A DNA stretch of 64,000 bases from Butyriboletus loyo. Lineage: Eukaryota > Basidiomycota > Agaricomycetes > Boletales > Boletaceae. The DNA is taken from contig JBBPSI010000085.1 in the NCBI GenBank assembly GCA_038093515.1, positions 36,361-100,360 on the forward strand, given 5' to 3'. The notes under the pieces are model-generated. The model was not told where the DNA came from. It did no database searches and saw only the letters and a list, made by a program, of their open reading frames with translations. Made by a program: the position numbers and the translations under genes. Shown here piece by piece: positions 19,020-30,748 of the stretch (the stretch's first letter is position 1; each line of letters begins with the position of its first letter).

Positions 19020-21549
19020 TTACACGACATCAAATGCCGCGCTCTCCCAGCCCACATGTTTCTTTTCATCAGTTACCTTGTGCCGCACGCTTTCCTTGAA
19101 CGTCTGCACCCGCTCCTGACCCACCTCCTTTGCGCGCTCCGTGACCTTCTTTCTTTCCAGGGGGACAGCGGGCATCTCGGTACCAGGGACCCTCTCCGCC
19201 AATGGCTCGGAATGGTACCCGAGCGGACCATGCTTTTCGCCAGGAAGAATCTGAGGCTCAGCTCCCATGGCGATGGTGGGTCCACCCTCGCGCCCTTCTT
19301 TGACGATGCCTGAGCTAGTCGCCTTCCACCCGGTCAATACACCACCCTCCAGCTTCCTAAGATGTCCGATCTCGCTCCAAATCGCGGCGGCAAAGGATGC
19401 AGCGGGCCCAAGACCGGTATCCGCAAACACCTCCGAACGTTTCGAAATATCAAAGGCGATAGCATCTGTAAAGTCAAAGACGCCCTTGATGTGCTCCTCG
19501 AGCGTTCGTTCGATTGCATCCCGAAAGCGGTGTACAAGAACTGGCTTAAACACAGAGGCGATGATACGGTGGTTGGATTCCTTAACTGCCAACTTGATGT
19601 CGTCGGACAACTTGACATCCACACGTTCAATCTTGAAGAAGCGCTTGGATTGCTCGCGTTCAGCCAAACCCTCTTCCGTGTTTGGGATTAGCCTAAACTT
19701 GAAGTCGATATCGAGACCCTGAACAGGGACATTAAACTGCATGATGCCGATGAATTCATTCGGGCCAATGGTGGACGCTTTGTCCTTGTAGAAAAAGGAG
19801 ACGTCTTTGAGAGAGAGCTGCATGGCTTGGAGACGGACGTGAGTGACGGTCCCGAACGAAGTCTTCGTCGAAGCCAGACTCTTGCCAGGCGCCGTAATTT
19901 CGATGTCTGTGATATTACGCATATATGCATGGCCCGGAAGAAGATTGAGGGAGGAAACGTCGAGGTTCTCAAGCACGAATTCGACCTCGCGATCAACATA
20001 CTCGGTCCTATCAACCTGTCAGGCTACGCGATCCTTTCGTCGACGGACAACTTACCTAGGTATGGGGATGCTCTTCAACACGCGGAGAATGCGCTGCGTG
20101 TATACGTTGAACAAATCTTGCCAGAACCATATACCTTGCTCCAACGCAGATTGCAAGCCAAGTCCCCCGCCAGCAACGGCGATCTTCTCCACAAGCTGAA
20201 CGAACCTAGCGTGCGCCTCCCTCGCTCGACGCAAATCAGCATCGTCGACAATTGCCTGCTGGAATTCGTGAAGTTCACAACGGAAGGTCTCGAAGTCTGC
20301 CCTCCATTTCTTCGCAGCGTCTGTATTATTGTCGAGGAGACCCTTCCAACGTCGCTCAAGTTGCTCTTGCTTTCCTTGTGCTTCCTGGCTGCGGGCATAA
20401 CCTGGAATCTCGAGACCGCTGCGCACGTGAGTAACGAAATTATCAAACCACGCCTTGAGATCTTTATCCTCTTTGATATTGAGAGCACAGGCCCGGAGTT
20501 TGGCAAACAGGTCATCGAGGGATTTTCCGCCCGCGAGTCGCTCGCATAACGTACGAATGTTGATAAGGGCATGGTGGACATGCTTTTCTTCGGTGGGGTC
20601 GTCAATGAAGGTGCTGAACAACGTAGCTTCGTCGGTGGTAGCGGCCGTATCGAGGGTCCGATTCATCCACTTGGAGGCGATGATGGAGATAGTAGACAAG
20701 GCGCGTTTGTAATCCTCGTCACTCTGAGCACGATCACAAACCTGTCGCGGGAATTAGGATCGAGAGAAAAAGGTGAAGGGAATTGTCTTACCTGGTAGAA
20801 AGCTTCGGTTAGCTGTCCGCGCGCCGTCGAAGCCTTCTCTTCCGCGGTGACCTTGACGGATTGACCAACTCCAATGGCCTTCGAGCCGACTTCTTTGACC
20901 GTCTCCATGGTCTTCTCAAACTTGACCTTGGGGTCTGCCTCACCGCGTTCCTCTTCTGGTGTCTTGTATTTCCGTCCGAGGGGATCCCTGTCGCCTTTCT
21001 GGACCTCGCTCTCTGACTCTCTGAGGCTCTGCTTGGTGCGACCAGCCTGGACCTCGAGTGTCTCTGCGAGATTAGCCAAGGCGAGCCGCGCAAAGGAAGC
21101 AAAGTCGCCGAGGAGGTGACTCCCCTCGCCACCGACACTCGCCCAGAAGGTCTTGAGAAGACTCCTCAAAGCGGCGCGGAGGGCGTCCATATCGGCAGAC
21201 GCCTCCTTGACGCCGACGGCTTGGATGTGGGTCGCAGACAAATCACATTCGGACAAATGCCAGAGGGTGTCTTGGACCAAATTGTCATCTGCGAGAGACG
21301 GTTAGAGTGAGGGGGGGAAATGAGAACAGGAGATGCACAGTTTTTGTTGGTGCCCAATTGCTTGTATGCGGCGAGCACGTCAGCGAGGGTGGATGCGATG
21401 GTTCTACCCGGCTGTGAAAGGTTGTCGAGCTCGGATGAATCGGAGGGAATGACACTGAGGAGAATCCAGTCGATGAAGGCACTGAGCTGGCTTTGGCTGG
21501 GAAGCTTTCCAGCGTCGAGGGCTGCGATCAGAGACGACGTCTTGTCCAT
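19020..21549 (-). CDS. HAM1-domain protein, large fungal lipid-transfer-like protein
   Basis: Four exons on the minus strand: 21549-21339, 21288-20792, 20741-20056, 20007-19020. They sum to 2382 nt (793 aa). The protein has a helical N-terminal region (start MDKTSSLIAALDAGKLPSQ), a charged linker with EKASTARGQLTEAFYQV, a long helical middle, then IPRTEYVDREVEFVLENL leading into a beta-rich C-terminal domain and a charged tail rich in VTERAKEV-type repeats. This matches my memory of fungal HAM1-like proteins (HAM1_N and HAM1_C domains), whose C-terminal part has been compared with BPI/LBP-type lipid-binding folds. Function in fungi is not established; lipid binding at membranes is inference. 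Introns are 48-50 bp. Confidence 0.8.
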
Positions 21550-21582
21550 GAGAACGTGGTACTGAAAACGAACGTGGATCGG

Positions 21583-22321
21583 TCAGCTTAAGTAGACTCG
21601 AACCACCCCACAAATCGTCACCGTCGTCATTCTGGACAGGAGAACATTCCACATGTGGAAAGGGGTATGACGCGTGTCACGTGACAAAAAACGTCTATTG
21701 GGCATGTGCCAAAGTGCATACATGCAGATGCGACTCAAGCATGGGAATACGGTAACGAATAAAAATAACGACTCTTTACAAAAAAAAAAAGTCAGCATGT
21801 CGTCATCGTCAGAAAGAAATGAATAGTACCATTCACTCTCCTCGCCTGACTGTTCCGCGTCGCTCGACTTGGGTGGTGGTTTCTTGGCCTTGGGAACCGA
21901 CTTGGCCACGCTGGCTTTGGGTTTTCTAGACTTTGGCTCCTTTCCTCGATTAGGGTTTTCCGGAGCATCTCTCCACATCGCACCAATCTGGCGCGAACGT
22001 GAAACAAATAGGAAGGTGGATGTATGCGCACCTACCTCGACCATGGCTTCCTTGATGGGTGCGCCAGTATTATTCTCCTTCCACTCTTTCATCTTGGCCT
22101 GTACGAAAAGATTGTATGCTGAAGGGGCACGCTTGGGCTTGTCCCCCTTGTCTACGCGTCTGTCCAGCCACCTGCACGTCGGAACCAGTGTGCCACTCAC
22201 CCTGTTTGGAGGTCTTGGCATTAGCGCGTTTCGTGGCTGTCTTGGTGGACGTGACTAGGTACAGGTGAGGCAAGCTTTGGTAGCTGCAGGCAAAGAACGC
22301 ACCCGTCGTGGATTTGGCCAT
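21583..22321 (-). CDS. Small HMG-box/YABBY-like nuclear protein
   Basis: Exons 22321-22303, 22254-22201, 22151-22036 and 21987 downwards. The start is MAKSTTVTSTKTATKRANAKT, a basic tail. The core KRAPSAYNLFVQAKMKEWK, followed by APIKEAMVEIGAMWRDAPENP, is the HMG-box-like helix pair that is also called YABBY-type in fungi. A lysine/proline-rich tail (KPKASVAKSVPKAKK) and an acidic end (SGEESE, then SDDDD) follow. Non-sequence-specific DNA binding in the nucleus is inferred. The 3' end is uncertain. The frame runs through an 11-nt T run near 21,780-21,790 to a stop at 21583-21585, which gives an implausible hydrophobic tail, so the true stop or a last intron may lie near 21,790-21,835. Confidence 0.7.
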
Positions 22322-22557
22322 GGTTGGGGAAGTGTATGTAGTATTGCCGTGCGCCGCAACTCGGTGTTTATGATGATGATGTTTATTTGGCCATCGACGC
22401 GCAGGCGTCTGGATCACGTGCTTTGGGCACTGCACACGGGAAATGCCGAACGGGGTTTGCCGAGGGTTATTTCAGAAGGCACCAACTCGCTAATCTGGTT
22501 CATTTCCTTCTTCCGCGGTACCGCCTCACCTTCTAAATTTAAGCATCACTATACATA

Positions 22558-23823
22558 ATGGCCCCTTCCGCTCTTTCTGCACTATTGGCCATCGCCGCTG
22601 CCTCCGTCGTACTTGCTCAGCCTGATCCCGCTGATCCAACCCCCCTCTACAGCAAGGCCTTTCCATATCCAAGTGCAATCGTGCGTCCTTTCAAATCTTA
22701 TTCTCGCTTGCATTCAACTGTCGATTAGCCTTTTCAAGTCGATTACAACATCGCTGCCATCCGTGGTCCCCAAATCGGGTACAACATTTGCAACTCCACA
22801 ACCGAGAACCAGGATTCGCTGTGCCAAACGGCCTTTGCCAACCACATAGATGGTACATCCATGTCTGTAAACGATGCCCGCCTCGTTGACTGTCTTTAGA
22901 CTTCTGCCTATGGGCTCCCCCCAAGCCGAACTCAACCATCGGCGACACTGAAGGCGAAGAAGTTGCCTGGTGTACCAAACACGGCCACGGTACCCGTATC
23001 ATTCCCGACGGTGCTCTTATGGGTGTTCAAGTCATCAACACCCCAAATTATCGTCAGTTTGTCGGTTTCATCGACCAGACACTGGTCAACATGGCCATTG
23101 ATGATTATGGAGGAGAGCTTGACCCACACGGTGCTGACCTGGTCGGTTTATTCTATTCCAGTTGAAAATCTCTCTCATGTATCCTTAGCGTGGTAACCCT
23201 CTTGGTGGTCTCATGTACTCGAACGCTTTCGCTAGCAATAATGGTAATAACAACACCTACCAACAGGTTAGCGACTGGACACTGTGGGTTCCTTTTTCTA
23301 TTGCGAGTGTGAGCTCATACTGACCCATGTCAGCTTCATGGGTGGTCATATCTTCTGTATGAAAATCTGTGACCCTCATGGTCATAACCAGGGTCAGCTA
23401 TGCCAGAACATCTACGATCGTCTTGGGTGTGAGTACAATGTCCCGAACAACGCCAAGAACGGCACGTTTGAGGTCTGTGACGGCGAAGACATGACTGCCC
23501 CTGGTCACTACGTCTCGGGCGGTCAGACCATGACTTACTTCCAGCCTCCCGAGTCGATGGGTCCCATCACGACTGTTCCCTACACGCCCGCTGTGCCCGC
23601 CTCGTCAAACTGTGTCAGTTACCACTCGACCGATCTCTACAAAAACCAACCTACACCTACCGGTGGTGCGGCAAGCACTGTCACCAACTCGAACAGCCCT
23701 GGTGCTACACGCTCGTTATCTGCAGGTGCTGCTGCGTCGACGGTCAACAGCGCATCGGCTGTCAGTATTTCGTCCGTTGCTACCATCGCTGGCGTTGTGT
23801 TTGCGATGGTCTTCTTGTCATGA
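22558..23823 (+). CDS. Secreted GPI-type glycoprotein, paralogue 1
   Basis: Exons 22558-22680, 22729-22852, 22900-23141, 23189-23283, 23334-23823; 1074 nt, 357 aa. It has a signal peptide (ALSALLAIAAASVVLAQ), a mature N-terminus QPDPADPTPL, a cysteine-containing body (GYNICNST, DFCLWAPP, GGELDPHGADL), a Ser/Thr/Ala-rich linker and a C-terminal hydrophobic tail (ISSVATIAGVVFAMVFLS) of GPI-anchor type. All introns have GT-AG ends. I recall related basidiomycete proteins annotated as macrophage-activating glycoprotein, but the biochemical role is unknown. A close paralogue with the same exon plan lies at 30749-32017. Confidence 0.85.
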
Positions 23824-24104
23824 TTCCAACTAGCATGAGGACATTTTTACACGGCATTAGATTACCCAAGCGCATTTAGATACCACACATGTCATTTCGG
23901 ATTCTTGCAATTGAGTAGTAGGTTGGCGAGTTTAAGCGGCGTGAGCGGGGAGACATCATATTGAGTTGATGCGGTCGCATAACGTGAACGTGTGGGCCCT
24001 AAGGCCTAATCACTGCTTCTTATTAACTCCGGCTTACCTCTTGCCGAACATCTCTAGGGGCTGCGTGTTGCTCTTGCTGTGCCGCTCTCTCAACCCACCC
24101 CCTC

Positions 24105-27100
24105 ATGCTCCCTCCCGTCCCCAAGAAGGCCCAGAAGATCGGTCGTGCCCTCAAGAGCGCGGCTCGCTTCCCAGCCCGTGTTTCAGGCGGTCGCGGAAGC
24201 GGAAGGAACACCCTCTCGCCTTCCCCGGGCGAGCAGCCCGTCGTCCTCCTCCGTCTACAGGTCCTCAGCTGTAAAGATCTCTGCTCCCGCGGCAAACATA
24301 GCTCCTGCGATCCGTAAGCCGCGCTCGTCGCTCTGTAAAATAGTATCTCATTCCGCCCAGCTTTGTCGTCGTCTGCTTGCTGAATACGAGGCATCATACT
24401 CCTGTCATCAAGCGCAATGCGAACCCAGAGTATAGTTTAAAGGATGCTACATTTGATTTTCCTATCTATCTTTCCCTCGCCGATCGGCTCGGCACAATCG
24501 AGATTGTCGTCTGGGACAAGGACAACATGCTCAGAAAGGAGTACCTCGGCGAGGTTGCACTGCAGTTGGAAGACTGGTTCATAGAGGGGACCGCCTTGGG
24601 TTTCGGCGACGATCGGAACAAGGTGCATGTGATCTAACAACTCACCTTTCTCCTGCTCATGTCCTTCCCTCATCGCAGCCGTCATCCTTATCACTCGTAT
24701 CCACCCGAGCGACAACGCTCGCCTCTGGCTCGGTGCAAATCAAACTCGGGTTTGTCATCCCCCCAAACACCCGTTCATTGATGGGGTTCGATGACGTCTT
24801 TCGCGAGCTCACCAAACGCTCCCGTCCGAGTCTTGTGTCTGCACCACCCGTAAGTCTCGTCGGCCTCTCTTGCTGAAATGGCCCTGAAGGAGACATCCTT
24901 CCAGACGGAGGGTATCGGTACTCTCCGTTCCCATCTCGTCGGGCCTGCCTTTGAGGATGATGGTGGCATCAGTTCCGATGAGGACGACAATGACTCTGAT
25001 GAGGACGACGACGACGATATTCCGCATCTTTCCCGTCTCTACATCCCTCCGCCCGTGATCCACGTTAACAATAAAAGTCCCGGGCCCGATCAGTATAATA
25101 CGCCCGGAACTGCGCGACCCTCTCCTATCGTGGAGTCGACGACACCCACGCCCATCACACCAACGGCATCCCGCAGTAAGCTACCGAAATTGTTCATTCG
25201 CAAACCACCATTGTCGAGGCGCCCGTCGTACGAGGGTGTGCCCACGCCCACGTCTCATGCGTTGGATTTAACACTACCGTCTGTTTCGGTTCCCCCTCCA
25301 CCGGCGACGGCGACGGGGAGCGTGTCGCCTGTCACGCTACCCTCACCGATCCACCAGTTTGGACATCGTCGCTCGGCGAGTGCAGGATCGATTCCGACAT
25401 TAAGCACCACCGCTAAGAAACGGTTCAAGCGATCATGGGCGATGAGTAAGCGTCCCGATTACAATTTTTCTGCGGCGAACGACATCGTCGGGATTGTGAT
25501 GCTGGAGATTCAGGGAGCGACGGATCTCCCGAAGCTTAAAAACAGTAAGTGATGACCACTCACGTTGTCGTTGGGCGATGACGGATCGTGTGATTACTCT
25601 AGTGACGCGTACCGGGTGGGATATGGATCCGTTTGTCGTCATCTCGTTTGGCAAAAAGGTGTTTCGCACGCGCGTAATTCGGCATTCCCTGAACCCTACC
25701 TGGGAAGAGAAGCTCCTGTTCCATGTGCGACGTTACGAGACGGCGTTCAAGGTCCAGCTGACGGTACTCGATTGGGACAAGCTCTCTTCAAATGATCACG
25801 TGGGCGATGCGCGATTCGACGTCGCCGAGCTCGTCAAGGATGCGCCACAGCCGGATCCAAAGACCGGCCTGTACGGCGAAGATGATGATGGCAGCCATCC
25901 CATGAAGGAATTTCACCTACCGCTGGTGACGGCCAAAGAGATGCCATGGGAAGCGAAATACAATCCGGTACTTCAGTTCAGGTCTGTATCGTCCCTTTTT
26001 CGGGTCGGGGCTTTTGAACTGAATCTTGTTTCGCATTGCAAGGGCCAGGTTTCAGCCGTACGATGCGCTGCGCCAACGGTTCTGGGCTCAGTATCTCAAA
26101 AAGTATGACACGGACGATACGGACACACTCTCACACCTTGAAATCGCGTCCATGCTAGATTCGCTCGGATCAACGCTCTCGACGCAAACCATTGACTCAT
26201 TCTTTCTCCGATACGGAAAGAGACCAGCAGAAGATGAACTGACGGTACCCGAATCAATCATGTGTCTCGAAAACGAGCTCTGTCGACCGAAATGCGAACG
26301 GAAGAGGTTGGACACGGAAGACAGTTTCGCTGACAGCGGGTCCTCGCCTACGCCAGGTGACGAAGCTGACGGTCGTGGCCCGGGCAAGTTCTTTTTGGAG
26401 GGATTGGACTTTTGTGGGCCCCCTTTGAGCGTCATGCTGGCCGACGAGTCCCCGATGGAGAATCCGACATATATGCATCCTGGTCTACCGGGGCCGTACT
26501 TGACGGAGCCTAGTGAGCGTCCGTTGATACACGTAGCAGAGCCACTCTCGAGTCAGGCGGTCTTCACTGCTTCGTCGATCCTGCCCTCCCGCAAATTCAG
26601 CTACGCATCGTCCGATTCAGAGGATGTTCCTCCTGGTGGCCTGTTCGGATCGTCCGCAAACGAAGTCCATCACTTTGAGCGGGTCATCAACATCAAGAAC
26701 TGTCCGTTGTGTCATCGGCCTCGATTCAACTCCAAGGCAGAGGTGGACATCGTGACGCATCTGGCTATCTGCGCGAGCCAGGATTGGGCCAAGGTGGACC
26801 GGATCGTCGTGGGCAACTTTGTCACTCCCAGTCAAGCGCAACGGAAATGGTATACCAAGGTCATCACCAAGGTCTCTAGCGGGAACTACAAGCTCGGCGC
26901 GGTACGTGGAGTTTCTTGTTTGATTATGCATGGGCTGGGATGTCGCTTATGAACGTGTCATTGCTAGAACTCGGCGAACATCATCGTACAGAACCGAGCG
27001 ACGGGGCTATTGGAGGAGGAAAAGATGCAGGTGTATGTCCGACTGGGTATTCGATTGCTGTACAAGGTTCGTTCGACATATGTCGGTTGAGCCGTGATCG

Positions 27101-28304
27101 AGAGTGATAATGACTGATGCATGCGTTCTCGCGCTTCAGGGTGCGCGAGGGCGGATGGAAGGTGCGCGTGGTGAGTGACCTGTTCACCCCTGTTACCATG
27201 TGTTGAGGTCCGTTTGTGGCTGGTAGCGCGCCGATTGCTCAAGTCGTTATCGATCAAGCAGGGCATCAAGTACGATTTGCCAGAGTCAACTCGAAACATT
27301 CAGGAGTTTATCGATTTTCATAATCTCAAGGTAGACGAGTTCCGTGATCCTCTCGACTCGTTCAGTGCGTGGTATTTTCTTTTTGGATCGAGCGATGTGT
27401 GATGCTGATGACGCTGATGACTGATCAGACACGTTCAACGAATTCTTTTATCGGTGAGCATGCGTATTGACGTCTTTCCTGTTTCACAAACGGTTGACCG
27501 CGCCGTCGTTTTTTGCAGTAAACTTAAACCAGACGCCCGACCGATCGATTCACCCGATGACCCCACGCGGCTCGTCAGCGCCGCCGACTGTCGTCTCATG
27601 GTATTCGAGACTGTCGCGGAAGCAACACGTCTGTGGATTAAAGGACGCGATTTTACGATCGGACGCTTGCTCGGGGATGCGTATCTCGATGAGGCGGAAC
27701 GCTATGTCGGTGGGGCACTAGCAATTTTTCGGCTGGCGCCACAGGATTATCATCGGTTCCATGTGCCGGTGGATGGGGTGATTGGACGGATGACGGACAT
27801 TACGGGGGAGTATTATACGGTCAATGTGCGTGTCGTGTTTCGGCATCGGTTGTCGGTGGTGTTGGCTGACGATATGGTGGTCAGCCTCAGGCAATTCGCA
27901 GTGCCTTGGACGTGTATGGGGAGAACGCGCGCAAGATTGTACCGATTGAGAGTGCGCAGTTTGGACGCGTCATGACGGTCTGCGTCGGTGCGATGATGGT
28001 GGGGAGCATCCAGACGACGGTACACGAAGGACAACACGTGATGCGTGGGCAAGAACTGGGGTATTTCGCGTTTGGTGGGTGACATATCTCGTTGCACCAC
28101 AGGGACGTTGATACATTGCATGTCGATATCGTAGGCGGATCGACGATCGTGGTGTTGTTCGAAAAGGGGGCGGTGGAGTGGGACGAGGACTTGGTGGTGA
28201 ACGGACGTGCTGCGCTGGAGACGCTCGTGCGCGTGGGGATGGGGATTGGGCGGTGTCAGAGGGTGGGTGTGACGACGAACGGTGCACAGGTTCATAAGCC
28301 GTAA
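24105..28304 (+). CDS. PSD2: Phosphatidylserine decarboxylase, C2/EF-hand type
   Basis: Converts phosphatidylserine to phosphatidylethanolamine. Thirteen exons: 24105-24313, 24361-24622, 24679-24849, 24905-25544, 25603-25981, 26043-26901, 26968-27066, 27140-27170, 27227-27364, 27429-27453, 27519-27825, 27885-28074, 28135-28304. They sum to 3480 nt (1159 aa). N-terminal C2 domain ([11 protein letters not shown] to [10 protein letters not shown]), acidic linker, second C2 domain ([14 protein letters not shown] to [10 protein letters not shown]), EF-hand ([15 protein letters not shown]), then the catalytic domain with [33 protein letters not shown] and the FGGST cleavage site. In PSD enzymes the Ser of this GST motif becomes the pyruvoyl group. 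The architecture matches fungal PSD2 of Golgi/endosomal membranes. Calcium binding is inferred from the C2 and EF-hand domains. Confidence 0.94.
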
Positions 28305-28659
28305 GAGCGACACACAGTGGACCTGTTTTCGTTTTCCTCTCGCAGATTGGGACTTGCAAATGCATCATCCATACTAGAGTAGATCGTCGCAACAGTCGCA
28401 TTAATCACCTCGTAGGGCCATATCATATCATGTCTCAAGCTTCGAAGCTTCAAAGTATCACGAGCGTGCAAGCTGTAAAATGGAGAACACCGCCATATGC
28501 ATGAAATAGGATAATCACAGTCAACCACCGCCGCCGCATCTGTCATGCCATCGCTCATCTGAGCATTGCACCGCCTTTGCTCGCATCGCCCTTTTTTTTA
28601 ATCGCTTCAATCTTCATCTTCATCTTTGCTCTTTATCACCACCCACATCTCCTCTCGAC
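28305..28659. other. Intergenic, 355 bp
   Basis: It contains the PSD2 3' region and the promoter of the next plus-strand gene. A T-rich run at about 28,590 precedes the ATG by 70 bp. No ORF with a recognisable product was seen. Confidence 0.5.
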
Positions 28660-30544
28660 ATGTCTGGTTTCTTCGTACGTCGTTCATCGGGCCAACCCTT
28701 GATCTGATCCCCACATCCCCTTTCCTCCAGAACGAGCGCCAGCAACACAAGGAACGACGCGAAGAGCGTCGTGAAGGCCGCCACGGCGGCGGTCATGACG
28801 ACCGTGACGACCATGATACCTACGGGTCACGACAACACGGTCAGCGTCACCCCCTCGAGGACGAGGACCGACGTCGTCCCCAGTCCTACGAATCCCAATT
28901 CCAGGGCAAAGGGCACGACCATGCCTATGCTCCACCCTCTGGTCCCCCCGGTCCTCCCGGTCCCCCATACTCAGCACGCGGCCCGTCTGCGTTCACCCCG
29001 CAGCGCGGCCTTGATCATGCCGATTTTGATCGTGGCGATTTTGCATCGGATGCGGATATCGATCGCATGCTTTCTGCGGGCGAGTTCGATAACCAGAGGC
29101 AGGGCCAAGAGGGCCGTGGCCGTGGCCATGGGCGCGGGTACGGTGCGGCGGGTGGCGAGCGCGGAAATGCGTACGGCCGATACGATGCACCGTCTGGGTG
29201 AGACTCCACCGTTGTCGACGATCCCCCCATTTTCCTCATTCGCTTCTTCATAGACCACCTCGTGGCCAGGGGTACGAAGAGCGTGCGAACGAATATGGAC
29301 GCTATGATGCGCCGACGGGGTGAGACGTGCATTGATGGCTGGCCTGTCGGCATTTACTGATGTGTGTATGTGTAGACCTCCACCTGGCCGAGGCTATCAG
29401 AGCCAACAGCCCCACCAAGAGAGTTATGGGTCTACTGGTGGGTACGCGTCCAGTTACGGCGGGGGGGGCGACCGTCAGAACCAGTACGGATCGCAGCAGA
29501 CACAAGGCCGCCCTCAGCACGAGGCACCACAGGGACCTCCCTCCGGCTATGGCAGAGGCCAGGGTGGTGCGCCCTCTGGTGGGGTCGTCGACTCTCGTGA
29601 TGGAGGACAGCGGTATGGTTCGGGATATAGTGGAACCTCCAATGATCGGAGCGAAACCCCACGCCGAGGCGAGGCAGCCAGTTACTACGACCAGCGCGGT
29701 GCGTCTTGTGAGACACATCTTGGAGCTGTGGTCTGATGGCTGCATCTAGGCCAAACTGACCGTTACGCGCATTTGTCGGGCATAGCGCAAGAGCATGGGA
29801 ACGAAGAGCCTGAATTGTACAACCGGGCCACGCAGGGCTTGCATGAGAATATTCAGTCGCAGACACAGCCTCGCCGACCGAGGAGGGATGACGAGGAGGA
29901 GAACTACAATGCGCACGTCGATGCGCATCGGAAAGCATATGGGTAAGTGGAGGAAGGGATGACGTGTTGGATCGCTCAACTGGTTGAATGAATAACAGGG
30001 AAGACGACCATGGACCGATGGATGCCGACACGATTGGGGCTGCGGCGGCGATGGAGGCGTTCAAGCAGACTGCAGCTGCAGCTGGGTCTTCCAATGCGCC
30101 TGCGGGTGCATTCCAGGTCGGCAAGGCAAGTGGGGGTCCGTCATCGAAGCTGGGACGCGCTGCTCGGGAGGAAGAGGAGGAGGAGGAAGGCCCAACTGCA
30201 GCGCGTGCAGGTGCCTCCGGTGGGATGCAAGACAAACTGGTACGTGCTGTGAGGGTGAGATGGTGTGTAAGATGGCTGAGGGCAACGCAGATGGCACTCG
30301 CGATGTCTCAAGCGGGCAAGTTGTTCGATAAGAAGAACGCGGGCTCGAATGCGAGCGGTGGGGACAAGGCACAAGGTGAGTGCTATTTTGATGTGGTGAG
30401 TGAGCACTTGACCAAGGTGGCTGCACAGCCATGCAATCGGCCGCTGCGAGCGCGATGCAGCTTTTTACGGAGTACCAGAGCAAGGGCAAGCTTGAGTCGG
30501 GCGACATGTCCAAGGTGATGGGACTTGCCATGAAATTGTTGTAG
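28660..30544 (+). CDS. Gly/Arg-rich protein with C-terminal DUF7721-like domain
   Basis: Eight exons: 28660-28674, 28731-29197, 29254-29319, 29376-29698, 29750-29942, 29999-30239, 30291-30375, 30429-30544; 1506 nt, 501 aa. A tiny first exon (MSGFF) is followed by a charged, His/Arg/Gln-rich segment, then Gly/Tyr/Gln-rich low complexity with a repeated NxYGRYDAP unit across exons 2-3. The C-terminus is ordered: MDADTIGAAAAMEAFKQ, then DKLMALAMSQAGKLFD, then AMQSAAASAMQLFTEY and KVMGLAMKLL. This alanine-rich helical end resembles the fungal DUF7721 family, some members of which I recall as beta-flanking proteins near the A mating-type locus of mushrooms. No homeodomain mating gene is visible here. 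Function unknown. Confidence 0.8.
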
Positions 30545-30748
30545 TAACGACTGTACTTTTTACTTGTTTCGGAAGTGGCAACGACCCGGGCTATTATGGT
30601 TGCTTTAGTCTCGTGATGAACGTGTGAATTTGATATAATTAGTTGGATATATAAACCCACAATGCGCACGTCGACACGCCCCAGTCCACTTTTTTTTTTG
30701 TCGTTTCCTTATACCACGCTCGTCGCCGCCAGATCTCGTCTTTGAGAC

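Noticed and set aside
28660..30544. Possible A mating-type locus because of the beta-flanking-like gene
   Set aside because: No homeodomain HD1/HD2 genes and no mitochondrial intermediate peptidase gene are present in the window.
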